A stretch of DNA of 63,609 nucleotides from Bacteroidales bacterium UBA2287 (lineage in GTDB: Bacteria; Bacteroidota; Bacteroidia; Bacteroidales; Tenuifilaceae). The stretch lies in assembly GCA_002345675.1 (NCBI GenBank), contig DDWL01000014.1:1-63609 (forward strand). Direction: 5' to 3'. Within the stretch, counting starts at the first letter, position 1. Each line of letters opens with the position of its first letter. This document shows, piece by piece, positions 50,304-59,202 of this stretch. A program made the position numbers and the translations under genes. Below the pieces are notes generated by a model. The model saw only the letters and a list, made by a program, of their open reading frames with translations, did not search any database and was not told the origin of the DNA.

Positions 50304-50741
50304 CTAAAACTTCATTTTTAAATCTACCTCTTTTCCTGAAACGTAGTAACAAGCATCGGTACACGATTCTTCTTCGTAATGGGTTTTTAAGTGGGCACCG
50401 CTTATTACGTAGTACAGACGGCCATCCTTTCGGTACTCGGCTTGTATTGTTAAATGTGTATCGGTATCAATAATAATGTAGTGTGTTTTGCTGTAAGCTG
50501 TATCTCTATATAAAACATTTTCGTCTTCGTATGGGCCTTTAAAAACAGTTATAGGTACATAAATATTATCACTATTTATTGTAATGCTAAGCTCAGCCTC
50601 CTCGAAGTCTGGCCAATTGCTGTAGCAATTATCGCAGTCGACAAATATGTAACTCGACTCGTCGCAACCCGATTGGGGTATTAGTGCAATTGTTGCAAAA
50701 GCAACAATAAAACTAAGGGTTTTAAAGTATTTTATGCTCAT
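50304..50741 (-). CDS. small exported lipoprotein of unknown function
   Basis: A 145-residue protein with a signal peptide ending PQSGC, followed by DESSYIFVDCDNCYSNWPDFEEAEL. A further CTDAC pair near the C-terminus suggests disulfides or metal binding. The ATG at 50741 starts one base after the stop of the upstream ankyrin gene; an ATG at 50756 would overlap it by 14 bp. Not recognised as a family member; its pairing with the ankyrin/beta-barrel protein suggests a joint envelope role. Confidence 0.7.
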   Translation of the reverse strand: MSIKYFKTLSFIVAFATIALIPQSGCDESSYIFVDCDNCYSNWPDFEEAELSITINSDNIYVPITVFKGPYEDENVLYRDTAYSKTHYIIIDTDTHLTIQAEYRKDGRLYYVISGAHLKTHYEEESCTDACYYVSGKEVDLKMKF

Positions 50742-50742
50742 T

Positions 50743-52155
50743 TTATAGCCATTCAATGTTTTTGCGGGTAACCTTTGGCTTTGTTAAATCAAATCGAAAT
50801 CCTGTTGAAAGCGAAATCCAAAAGTTATTTTTGTTCGATTGAAGTATGTTCAGCACTTGTCCATTTAATGCTATAAAAAAGTACTTCTTCCTCATAAAAA
50901 GTCCAGCAGTTGGACTTAATCCCCAATACTTATAGGGAATAGTTCGAGCATTGTTGTAGTTGTAGTTTGCGAACGAAACCAATCCATTTAATCCAACCAA
51001 AATACCGTATTTCGTTCCACTTTTACTCCACGTTTCTACTAAGGGCCTATCGATTGTAATCGAAACAAACCTACGCGATTCGTAGTACTGATAGTACGCA
51101 TCGTCACCGTCAATTAAAATCGGCTTGCTGGCCAATCGTGTTCCCAGCGATAAGTTGAGGTTAAGGTTGTAGTTAACTTCGTAAATGCCAAAACCGCCTC
51201 CAAGGAAAAAATCGTTTTGATTAAATAGACTTGTTGTAAAAATTTGTAACCCTGCAACCTTTGGTTTGTAACTCTTTGCTTTAAAAGGCTTTAGAAACTG
51301 AGCAATATCCGAATTTCCACTAAGCAATGCAAGTTGAGTATAAGTTTTAGTACTTGCAAACTCATTTTTTGCTGCGCCAAGTGCAATAAGCCTTTTAGCA
51401 ACCTCGTTGGCCGAAAACTGAATGGCAATAGCCAGTGCTGTAATGCTATCGTTATTTCTTTTGTTAATTTCGGCTTCATAGCTAATTAGTAAATTAGTTA
51501 GAAGCGTATCGTTAAACTGTGCGGCAACCATTAATGGTGTATAGCCCTTCTTGTCGGGTTTATTAACATTTGCACCGTTTTCAATAAGAATTTGGCTGGT
51601 AATATTTGCCCCTGCGTAAATTGAGGTTAGGAGAGGGGTATTTCCATAATAGTCGGTTGTGTCGACTGTTGCCCCATAGTAAATAAGTAATTGGGTAAGA
51701 AAAGGGTATCCATAACCAGCCGATAGGTGCAAAGCTGTTGAACCATATTCGTTTATGGCGTTTACGTTTGCTTTATTTAGAATTAGAATTTCGGCAATAC
51801 TGTCGTTGTTGTATCGTGAAGCTGCATGAAGTGCTGTATTTCCGTTGTAGGGTTTGGCGTTTACATCGGCACCCTTTTCAATTAAAAGATTAACTGCACC
51901 TAAATGGTTTCTTTGTGCAGCATAAATTAGGGCTGTGGTTCCGTCGTAGTTAGCGGTATTTGGGTTAACTCCAATTTCAATTAAGTAGCGAAGCATATCA
52001 ACTCGCCCCGAGTCGGCATAAACCAGAAATTTATACTTCAGCTCTTCCGTAATTACTTTATTAACAGTGGTGTTCTGATTTTGTGCAAATAATTCGATGC
52101 AGTAAACTAAACTCAGCAATTGAAGCACAAAAATCAACTTTATGGTTCGGGGCAT
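50743..52155 (-). CDS. ankyrin-repeat protein with C-terminal beta-barrel-like domain
   Basis: A 470-residue exported protein. After a signal peptide (IELFAQ), about eight ankyrin repeats span residues 40-285 (NTANYDGTTALIYAAQRNH, GNTALHAASRYN, GSTALHLSAGYG, GYTPLMVAAQFN). From about 300 on, alternating strands (GGGFGIYEVNYNLNLNLSLG, LSPTAGLFMRKKYFFIALNG, FWISLSTGFRFDL) resemble an outer-membrane barrel or PorT-like domain. The combination would place the ankyrin array in the periplasm. Function unknown. Confidence 0.8.
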   Translation of the reverse strand: MPRTIKLIFVLQLLSLVYCIELFAQNQNTTVNKVITEELKYKFLVYADSGRVDMLRYLIEIGVNPNTANYDGTTALIYAAQRNHLGAVNLLIEKGADVNAKPYNGNTALHAASRYNNDSIAEILILNKANVNAINEYGSTALHLSAGYGYPFLTQLLIYYGATVDTTDYYGNTPLLTSIYAGANITSQILIENGANVNKPDKKGYTPLMVAAQFNDTLLTNLLISYEAEINKRNNDSITALAIAIQFSANEVAKRLIALGAAKNEFASTKTYTQLALLSGNSDIAQFLKPFKAKSYKPKVAGLQIFTTSLFNQNDFFLGGGFGIYEVNYNLNLNLSLGTRLASKPILIDGDDAYYQYYESRRFVSITIDRPLVETWSKSGTKYGILVGLNGLVSFANYNYNNARTIPYKYWGLSPTAGLFMRKKYFFIALNGQVLNILQSNKNNFWISLSTGFRFDLTKPKVTRKNIEWL

Positions 52156-52215
52156 AATATTTAAAAATCGTGAGTAAGTGCAATTATTCGAAAAAACGAT
52201 GATTTAACAAAAATC

Positions 52216-53466
52216 TTACCACAAAGATAGCTGAAGTGCATCGGAAACATTTTTTTTTCGTGCATCCTGCGAAAGCATTAGTCGCACTTTTTCGGGTTGA
52301 AGTTCTTGTATGGTTTGTGCTGCCAACTCGTTGCAGGTAATAAAGTACTGTGCTCGTTTCATTACAACTCCAATTTTCCGAAGGTTTTCGGAGTTTAGCT
52401 TACGGAAACGGCGAGCAGCCACAATTCGTTTTACGCTATTTGGGCCAACTCCCGGAATACGAAGTAGCAAGTGAACTGGCGCCCTATTTACATCAATCGG
52501 AAAAAGTTGAGGATTTCGGAGTGCATAAGCAAGTTTTGGGTCGAAGGCTAAGTCGAGGTCGGGGTGCGAATCGTTTACAATTTCATCAACTTTAAATTGA
52601 TAAAACCGCAACATCCAGTCGGCTTGGTAAAGCCTATGCTCGCGCTTTAATGGAGGCGATGCAAGTGCAGGTAAGCGATTATCGTAAAGGTTTGTGGGAT
52701 TGTACCCAGAGTAGTAAACCCTTTTTAGTCGGTTTTCGGTATAAAGTCCGCTGGCGAGGGTGAGTATTTGCTTGTCGGAATCGGGAGTTGCACCAATTAT
52801 TAGCTGCGTACTTTGCCCTGCAGGGGCAAAAATTGGCGATTTTCGGAATATTCGTCGTTCCTCACTGTTAATTTCAATTTCATTTTTAATTTGAAGCATT
52901 GGGCTAAGCACCGAATTGTAGTCCTTTTCGGGAGCAAGCATTTTTAGGTTTCCCTCGCTTGGAATTTCAATGTTAACACTTAACCTATCGGCAAAAAGGC
53001 CTGCTTCCTTTACCAATGATGAGCTAGCGCCAGGAATGGCTTTCATATGAATGTAGCCGTTGAACTTGTGTTCTTGCCGTAATTCTTTAACAATTCGGGT
53101 TAGTCGCTCCATGGTATGGTCGGGACTAACAATTACGCCCGAGCTAAGAAATAGCCCTTCGATATAGTTGCGACGATAAAAATTCATTGTTAAATCGACC
53201 ACCTCTTTTACCGTGAAGGTTGCACGAGGGGTATCGTTACTACGTCGGTTTATGCAGTAGGCGCAGTCGTAAATGCAGCTGTTGGTGTAAAGAAGTTTCA
53301 GTAAAGAAATGCACCTACCGTCGTCGGCAAAGCTATGGCATATTCCGCAGCTAACTGCGGTGCCTAGTCCTCCCGAGGTATTGCCACGAGTACTTCCGCT
53401 CGAAGCGCACGATACATCGTACTTGGCAGCTGCCGAAAGAATTTCGAGTTTACTTTGTAACGACAC
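52216..53466 (-). CDS. putative DNA modification/repair radical SAM protein
   Basis: A 416-residue radical SAM enzyme. The cluster motif C64-x3-C68-x2-C71 (CIYDCAYC) is preceded by Cys-rich SCGICHSFADDGRC, and the C-terminus has helix-hairpin-helix-like DNA-binding motifs (LLLRIPGVGPNSVKRIVAARRF). This pattern fits the family annotated as putative DNA modification/repair radical SAM protein. The usual DUF4130 partner is not adjacent. Start is GTG at 53466, 9 bp after the stop of the LexA-like regulator, so both are probably one operon. Confidence 0.88.
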   Translation of the reverse strand: MSLQSKLEILSAAAKYDVSCASSGSTRGNTSGGLGTAVSCGICHSFADDGRCISLLKLLYTNSCIYDCAYCINRRSNDTPRATFTVKEVVDLTMNFYRRNYIEGLFLSSGVIVSPDHTMERLTRIVKELRQEHKFNGYIHMKAIPGASSSLVKEAGLFADRLSVNIEIPSEGNLKMLAPEKDYNSVLSPMLQIKNEIEINSEERRIFRKSPIFAPAGQSTQLIIGATPDSDKQILTLASGLYTENRLKRVYYSGYNPTNLYDNRLPALASPPLKREHRLYQADWMLRFYQFKVDEIVNDSHPDLDLAFDPKLAYALRNPQLFPIDVNRAPVHLLLRIPGVGPNSVKRIVAARRFRKLNSENLRKIGVVMKRAQYFITCNELAAQTIQELQPEKVRLMLSQDARKKNVSDALQLSLW

Positions 53467-53475
53467 GACTATGGC

Positions 53476-54270
53476 TTAGTTAACTTTTTTTATAGAATCG
53501 ACACTATTCCGAATTTCGCCAAGCATAACCATAATTTGCTCGTGGTTAATATTGCCTGTTGGCAAAAAGGGGCTAATGAAAAGAACAAAACGCCATATTT
53601 CGCGAACCTCCGAAATGCGAACCGTGTAGGGTTTAAACAGAGGATTCAACGAAATTAGGTTTAGCATTCCACTTGTTTCAATTCGGTTTTCAACAATTTT
53701 AAAAGCTAAGCCATCGTCAACAGTAAGAATTATTGCTGCTTCGCCACTTTTTATGGTTGTCCAATCATCGAGGTACTCGGCGGTAATCCATGCACCAACG
53801 GGAATGGGAAGCATCGATTCGCCAACAATTTGAAACGTTCGGTACTTGCGATTGGGATTAAGAAAAGGCAAACGAAAAACGGGTAAATGCTCAATGAATT
53901 CGGGATCGGCAAAGCCGCTTAGGTAACCAGCTTGAGCTTTAGCTTCAACAAGTTCAATGTTGTCGATATTATCGTCGCCAACAGTAGTTGCCACAACGCG
54001 AAGAGTTCGACCTTTAACAAAGGCATCGCCACCTCGTTTTATTTCGGCTAGCTGATTTTCATTAAGTAAAGTAAGGTCGGTTCGAAGTAGCGTGTCCATT
54101 GATACGCCAAAGTGGTCGGCTAACCGAAGCATAACCTCAAGGGTTGGCTCGGCTAATCCATTTTCGTAGTTGTTTAAATTCGATCGGTTTAAGCCTAATT
54201 CGTTGGCAAGTTCAACCTGGGTTTTACCCTCGGCGTTCCTAAGGTACTTAATATTAGCAGGGAATTTCAT
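53476..54270 (-). CDS. LexA-like HTH-XRE/S24 peptidase regulator
   Basis: A 264-residue self-cleaving-type repressor. An XRE helix-turn-helix (KTQVELANELGLNRSNLNNY) lies at residues 16-36. The S24 domain shows a cleavage site Ala114-Gly115 (KAQAGYL), Ser152 (GESMLP) and Lys191 (AFKIVENR), the LexA catalytic dyad. It differs from classical LexA by the XRE DNA-binding domain, like phage CI-type repressors. The operon with a DNA-repair radical SAM protein suggests damage-induced control. Confidence 0.9.
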   Translation of the reverse strand: MKFPANIKYLRNAEGKTQVELANELGLNRSNLNNYENGLAEPTLEVMLRLADHFGVSMDTLLRTDLTLLNENQLAEIKRGGDAFVKGRTLRVVATTVGDDNIDNIELVEAKAQAGYLSGFADPEFIEHLPVFRLPFLNPNRKYRTFQIVGESMLPIPVGAWITAEYLDDWTTIKSGEAAIILTVDDGLAFKIVENRIETSGMLNLISLNPLFKPYTVRISEVREIWRFVLFISPFLPTGNINHEQIMVMLGEIRNSVDSIKKVN

Positions 54271-54500
54271 AAGCGACTATTTAATAAACATTAACACGAC
54301 TATATAATGGTCAAATGTAAGATTATTTTGTATTAAAGTCAATTTTTTAGTAATTTTTTTTTCTTTACCACATAGGCACATAGGGCACAATAGAATTTAT
54401 TTAGAAAAATTGCGTCTTAGCGTTTAAATATTAACCACATAGGCACTCTCGATAGTTATCGGGAAGGTCACAGTAGGATTTACTTAAGAGGTCGTTGTGT

Positions 54501-54613
54501 CTTAGCGCCTTTGCGTTTAATTTATCTCCGTGTTCCTCTGTATCTCTGTGTTGGTTTTTGCGCCGTAGCGTCTTCGCGTTTATTTTTTCTCCGTGTTCCT
54601 CCGTATCTCCGTG
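54501..54613. repeat. 50-nt imperfect direct repeat (family H) upstream of the ABC-F gene
   Basis: Two 50-nt copies (54501-54550 and 54564-54613) share TAGCG-CTT-GCGTTTA and TCTCCGTGTTCCTC-GTATCTC-GTG. Degenerate pieces with CACATAGGCAC lie at 54369-54450. They fill the 385-bp gap with an imperfect ATAGTTATCGGGA palindrome near 54455. Confidence 0.6.
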
Positions 54614-54632
54614 TCTCTGTGACGTTTTTTCC

Positions 54633-54640
54633 TACCTTTG
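54633..54640 (+). promoter_or_regulatory. -7 promoter element for the ABC-F gene
   Basis: TACCTTTG fits TAnnTTTG, 15 nt before the ATG at 54656, directly after the second family H copy. Confidence 0.6.
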
Positions 54641-54655
54641 TACAAAATACATTTT

Positions 54656-56530
54656 ATGGCATCGCTTTTACAGGTTGAAGGGCTTACCAAGTCGTTTGGC
54701 GATTTAGTTCTTCTTACAGATATTAATTTTTCAATTGCAGCCGACCAGCGAGTTGGGCTTATTGCTCGTAACGGTGCAGGTAAAACCACATTGCTTCGTA
54801 TTATTGCGGGACTCGAGACGGCCGATAGTGGCAAGGTTGTTTGGCAAAAGGGAATTCGTTTTGGCTACCTCGACCAGAATCCTAATCTCGACCAGTCGCG
54901 CTCCATTCTCGAAAACGTTTTTCGTGGAAACGATGAGGCTTCGAAGGCCATTTCGCGCTACGAGTTGGCGCTCGAAAAATCGGACAGGGATGAACTACAG
55001 AAGGCCACAGAGCTAATGGACAACCTAAATGCCTGGGATATTGAGGTAAGGGCACGACAAATTCTTTCGAAGCTAAAACTTCACGATTTAGACCAGTCGA
55101 TTTCGACACTTTCGGGAGGACAGCAAAAGCGTGTAGCCCTTGCAGCATCGCTTATTAGCGAGCCCGATTTTTTAATTCTCGATGAGCCAACCAACCACCT
55201 CGACCTCGATATGGTGGAGTGGCTCGAGGAGTACCTTCGAACTTGTCGTATTACTCTGTTTATGGTTACGCACGACAGGTACTTTCTCGACCGTATATGT
55301 AACGTTATAATTGAAATTGACGAGCGCGAAATATACTCGTACAGCGGAGGATTTTCGTACTACCTCGAAAAACGACAGGAACGAATCGAGTCGAGGGCTT
55401 TACAGGTCGAAAAGGCTACAAATACTTATCGCCGCGAGTTGGAGTGGATGCGTCGCTCTCCGCCAGCGCGAACAACAAAGGCAAAATATCGAATCGATGC
55501 ATTTTATAGCATTCGCGAACAGGCTTCGCAGCGCTTTTACGATGGCAGCGTTCGAATAAATGTAGGAGCCGCAAGGCTTGGCTCGAAAATTATTGAGGTA
55601 AAAGGGCTTAGCAAAAGTTTCGATAAACTAAAGGTAATCGACAACTTTTCGTACACCTTTAACCGCTTTGAGCGGTTGGGAATTGTTGGTCGAAATGGAA
55701 CGGGGAAAACAACCTTTTTAAACCTTATAACAGGCAATATTCCACTCGATTCGGGAATTATTGAAACGGGCGAAACTGTTGTTTTTGGCTACTATCGCCA
55801 GGGAGGAATGAATATTCGCGACGACATGAAGGTTATTGATGTTGCTCGTGAAATTGCCGAAGTGGTAAAACTTGCCGATGGCAAAACCCTAACTGTGTCG
55901 CAGTTTTTGGGGATGTTTCTTTTTCCACCCAGTACGCAAAATGCTTTTGTTTATAAGCTAAGCGGAGGCGAAAAGCGAAGACTTTTTCTGTGTACAATTC
56001 TTATGAAAAGTCCCAATTTCCTTATTCTCGACGAGCCAACCAACGACCTCGACATACAAACGCTGCAAATTCTCGAAGAGTACCTCGAAAATTTCCCAGG
56101 AGTTGTTCTAGTGGTATCGCACGACCGTCACTTTCTCGACAAGGTTGTTGATGGACTGCTAATTTTTGAAGGAAATGGTGAAATTAGCGGGTTTCCAGGC
56201 TCGTATACCGACTACTACGATTGGAATAAGGAGCAACAAAAAGAGGCCGAAGCGGCAAAACCAAAAGCTGAGGTTAAAACTAAAAGCATCCCTGCTGCTA
56301 AAAAGCCTGCAAAGATGAGCTTTGCCGAGAAGCGTGAGCTCGAAACGCTTTCGGCCGAGGTTGACTCGCTTGAGAACGAAAAAGCGCAGCTCGAGGCCGA
56401 AGCCAACAGCGGAACCCTCGATCACCATAACTTAGCCCAAAAATCGGCTCGCATTGGCGAAATCATAAATCTCCTCGACTCAAAAGGTGAACGGTGGCTG
56501 GAGCTAATGGAGAAGATGGAAGGGGAGTAG
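54656..56530 (+). CDS. ABC-F family ATPase (Uup-like)
   Basis: A 624-residue soluble protein with two ABC domains. First: Walker A ARNGAGKTTLL, signature LSGGQQKRVALA, Walker B ILDEPTNHLDLD. Second: GRNGTGKTTFL, LSGGEKRRLFL and LDEPTNDLDIQ. The linker WMRRSPPARTTKAKYR and a C-terminal Lys/Glu-rich coiled coil (KRELETLSAEVDSLENEKAQ) match Uup/ABC-F proteins, which act on ribosomes or DNA rather than as transporters. The start at 54656 is chosen after the promoter; an ATG at 54638 is inside it. Confidence 0.94.
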   Translation: MASLLQVEGLTKSFGDLVLLTDINFSIAADQRVGLIARNGAGKTTLLRIIAGLETADSGKVVWQKGIRFGYLDQNPNLDQSRSILENVFRGNDEASKAISRYELALEKSDRDELQKATELMDNLNAWDIEVRARQILSKLKLHDLDQSISTLSGGQQKRVALAASLISEPDFLILDEPTNHLDLDMVEWLEEYLRTCRITLFMVTHDRYFLDRICNVIIEIDEREIYSYSGGFSYYLEKRQERIESRALQVEKATNTYRRELEWMRRSPPARTTKAKYRIDAFYSIREQASQRFYDGSVRINVGAARLGSKIIEVKGLSKSFDKLKVIDNFSYTFNRFERLGIVGRNGTGKTTFLNLITGNIPLDSGIIETGETVVFGYYRQGGMNIRDDMKVIDVAREIAEVVKLADGKTLTVSQFLGMFLFPPSTQNAFVYKLSGGEKRRLFLCTILMKSPNFLILDEPTNDLDIQTLQILEEYLENFPGVVLVVSHDRHFLDKVVDGLLIFEGNGEISGFPGSYTDYYDWNKEQQKEAEAAKPKAEVKTKSIPAAKKPAKMSFAEKRELETLSAEVDSLENEKAQLEAEANSGTLDHHNLAQKSARIGEIINLLDSKGERWLELMEKMEGE

Positions 56531-56533
56531 GGG

Positions 56534-56588
56534 ACAGTTGGCAGTTGGCAGTCTAATGTTCACAGTTCACAGTCGGCAGTCGGCAATT
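56534..56588. repeat. family D low-complexity repeat, copy 3
   Basis: Tandem ACAGTTGGCAGTTGGCAGTC, then CACAGTTCACAGTCGGCAGT and CGGCA. It begins three bases after the ABC-F stop codon. Confidence 0.6.
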
Positions 56589-56622
56589 ATTAACAGGGAA
56601 GTAATTTTAAAAAGTTGAAACG

Positions 56623-57426
56623 ATGATTTTAGATGAAACATTTACGCTGTTAAAAACTCGATACAAAAGTTTAATTGAAAACCTATTAATTACCGATATT
56701 CGAATGGGTGCTCACTTAACAGCAGTTAAACTGTCGGACAATAGCTATGGTGTTGCAAGTACTTTGACCGAAAATCATTTTCACTGCGTTAAAAAAAATC
56801 GCGATTTTGATGATTTTACGCCCACAAAAATAAGGGGTCAAAAAGTTACCGAGTTGTTCGAAACATCGAAGAAATCGAATATTATTGACACATTACGAAT
56901 TGCTGTATTAAATGCAATATCATCGGAAATTATTACCAATTCAAAATATAGAATACTCGAGAATGCCGATCCTATTGACCTAATCGACTTTTCGTTGAAC
57001 AGAACCATTACTGTAGTTGGTGCATTTCATTCGTATATTCAAAAAATTGCTGAAACATCGAATAAACTTTACGTTTTAGAGCTTAACGAAGATTCGTTAA
57101 AGGGAGACCAAAAGCAATTTTATGTGCCCGCAAATGAGTATAATAGGGTAATTCCCATTTCCGATGTTGTTATAATTACTGGTTTAACCCTTGTGAATAG
57201 CACAATTGATGGTTTGCTGCAAGCAATTTCGCCACAAACGCAGGTAATTGTTACAGGCCCGTCGAGTAGCATAATTCCCGATGTGCTTTTTCAAAATAAA
57301 GTAAGTATTATTGGAGCAACACGAATTACAAATCCCGATATGCTTTTTTCAGTGGTAAGCGAAGGTGGCACTGGGTTTCATTTATTTAAGTACTGCGCAC
57401 AAAAAATTTGTATTTTGAATGAGTAG
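56623..57426 (+). CDS. DUF364/DUF4213 protein (putative metal-chelation family)
   Basis: A 267-residue cytosolic protein. The N-terminal part (ITDIRMGAHLTAVKLSDNSYGVAS) resembles DUF4213 and the C-terminal Rossmann-like part (TITVVGAFHSYIQKIAE, IPISDVVIITGLTLVNSTID, QVIVTGPSSSIIPDVLF) resembles DUF364, a family linked to heavy-metal handling and found near metal transporters. It overlaps the next gene by 8 bp, so they form one functional unit. Confidence 0.78.
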   Translation: MILDETFTLLKTRYKSLIENLLITDIRMGAHLTAVKLSDNSYGVASTLTENHFHCVKKNRDFDDFTPTKIRGQKVTELFETSKKSNIIDTLRIAVLNAISSEIITNSKYRILENADPIDLIDFSLNRTITVVGAFHSYIQKIAETSNKLYVLELNEDSLKGDQKQFYVPANEYNRVIPISDVVIITGLTLVNSTIDGLLQAISPQTQVIVTGPSSSIIPDVLFQNKVSIIGATRITNPDMLFSVVSEGGTGFHLFKYCAQKICILNE

Positions 57427-59134
57427 TACAATTAACCTTAGCGAAAAGTGGGTAAAAGCCTCGATAATTGGAACAATTTGGGCTGCATCGGAAATAGTAC
57501 TGGGAAGTTTTTTGCACAACCTGAAAATTCCGTTTAGCGGCAATATTTTAACCTCTATTGCACTAATTTTCATAATATCGGTTAGCTACATTTGGAAAGA
57601 GAAAGGCTTGTACTGGCGTGCAGGTGTAATTTGCGCAATTATGAAAACCATGTCGCCAAGCGCAGTAATATTTGGGCCAATGGTTGCAATTATTAGCGAA
57701 GCGCTTTTGCTCGAGTTTTCGGTTAGGTTGTTTGGACGCACTATGGTTGGATTTATTATTGGCGCCATGCTGGCCATGTCGTGGAACCTATTTCAAAAAA
57801 TAATAAATTATATAATTTTTTACGGATTTAATATTATCGATGTTTACACCAACTTACTGTCGTATGCCCAAAAACAGCTAAATGTACATTTCGATTTAGT
57901 TTGGACACCAATTTTAGCCCTACTTTTCATTTATTGTGCATTAGGATTAGTTTCTGCAATTATTGGAATAAGGGTTGGTCGAAAGGTTTTAAAACAATCG
58001 GTAAGTAGCCAAGCTTCGGTTTTTACAAATAAGTTTTCCGAATTCACAAGCAAGCCAAAACATGAGTTTAACTACTCATTACCTTGGCTTTTTATAAATA
58101 TAGCGTTTATAACCATTTCGTTATTCTTGTTGAATTATACATCATGGTTTTACTGGGTACCAGCAATTACTGGCATTGCTTTAATTTGGGTATATCGCTA
58201 TAAGCGTGCGTTACGCCAACTTTCGAAACCCCGATTTTGGATTTCGTTTGTGCTAATTACCATGATTACCGCATTTGTTTTTAGCAAAATACAATCGAAT
58301 AGTTTTGCCAATGGTCTTTTGATTGGTGTTCAAATGAATTTTAGGGCAATTATTATTATACTCGGGTTTACGGTGTTAGGCACCGAACTTTATAATCCTT
58401 TAATCCGAAATTTCTTTCTTAAAACTTGGTTTAAGCAGCTACCCTTGGCACTCGAACTTTCGTTTAAGAGTTTACCTTCAATGATAGCGAGTACCCCCGA
58501 TTTTAAAAGTATTGTAAAGAACCCAATTTCAGTTATTTACCAAGTTATTTCGCAAGCCGAAAGTCGACTAGCAGAGCTAAAAAGCAATTTAGCGCAAAAG
58601 GTTTTTATTATTTCGGGCGCTATTGGCCAGGGCAAAACAAGTTTAATACAACAAATTGAAAAAGAACTTAAATCCAGAAGTATTACTGTTGGCGGAATTT
58701 TATCGGTTAGGGTTGTTGAAAATGAAGCTACTATTGGTTACGACATTGTTGACATTTTGAACAGAAAAAGCGAAGTCTTTTTAAGAATTTCAAACGATGA
58801 AAGTCTCGAAAAACTTGGACGATTTAGAATTTTTCCTAATGGACTAGAGTTTGGAGTGAAGGCATTAAACTCATCTGAGGCTTCATTATGTAAAATGATT
58901 ATTATTGACGAGGTGGGTGCCTTAGAACTGGAGAACAAGGGCTGGGCAAATAGTATAACTAACTTTTCAAACTCATCAAGTAGCCATCTTATTATTTCGG
59001 TACGCGACACAGCAGTCGAACAGGTTATTGAAAAATGGAAATTTAGGAATTACTCAATTTTTAAAGCCTACCAGAGTGACTTTTTAGCTGTAAGCAATAA
59101 AATTGCCGAAGAAATTTCAAATAGAAACCGATAA
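57419..59134 (+). CDS. membrane transporter-like protein fused to a P-loop NTPase (THEP1-like)
   Basis: A 571-residue protein. Residues about 10-200 contain five or six hydrophobic helices with a S-component-like layout (ASEIVLGSFLHNLKIPFSG, FGPMVAIISEALLLEF, GFIIGAMLAMSWN). Residues about 215-345 add more helices and an EcfT-like cytosolic segment (LALELSFKSLPSMIAS). Residues about 390-571 are a P-loop NTPase with Walker A GAIGQGKTSL (about 400) and IIIDEVGALELENKGW (about 490), as in THEP1/NTPase_1. Such a single-chain arrangement is unusual; an energy-coupled uptake system for a metal, metal cofactor or vitamin is inferred from the DUF364 partner. Confidence 0.72.
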   Translation: MSSTINLSEKWVKASIIGTIWAASEIVLGSFLHNLKIPFSGNILTSIALIFIISVSYIWKEKGLYWRAGVICAIMKTMSPSAVIFGPMVAIISEALLLEFSVRLFGRTMVGFIIGAMLAMSWNLFQKIINYIIFYGFNIIDVYTNLLSYAQKQLNVHFDLVWTPILALLFIYCALGLVSAIIGIRVGRKVLKQSVSSQASVFTNKFSEFTSKPKHEFNYSLPWLFINIAFITISLFLLNYTSWFYWVPAITGIALIWVYRYKRALRQLSKPRFWISFVLITMITAFVFSKIQSNSFANGLLIGVQMNFRAIIIILGFTVLGTELYNPLIRNFFLKTWFKQLPLALELSFKSLPSMIASTPDFKSIVKNPISVIYQVISQAESRLAELKSNLAQKVFIISGAIGQGKTSLIQQIEKELKSRSITVGGILSVRVVENEATIGYDIVDILNRKSEVFLRISNDESLEKLGRFRIFPNGLEFGVKALNSSEASLCKMIIIDEVGALELENKGWANSITNFSNSSSSHLIISVRDTAVEQVIEKWKFRNYSIFKAYQSDFLAVSNKIAEEISNRNR

Positions 59135-59202
59135 CCTAAAGCTGAGAGCCGAGGGCTTAAGTGCAAACTGTCGACTGTCGACTGAGAACTGCCGACTGAG
59201 AA
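59135..59202. repeat. family D low-complexity repeat, copy 4
   Basis: CTGAGAGCCGAGGG followed by CTGTCGACTGTCGACTGAGA and ACTGCCGACTGAGAACT. It fills the whole gap between two convergent stop codons (59134 and 59203). Confidence 0.6.
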
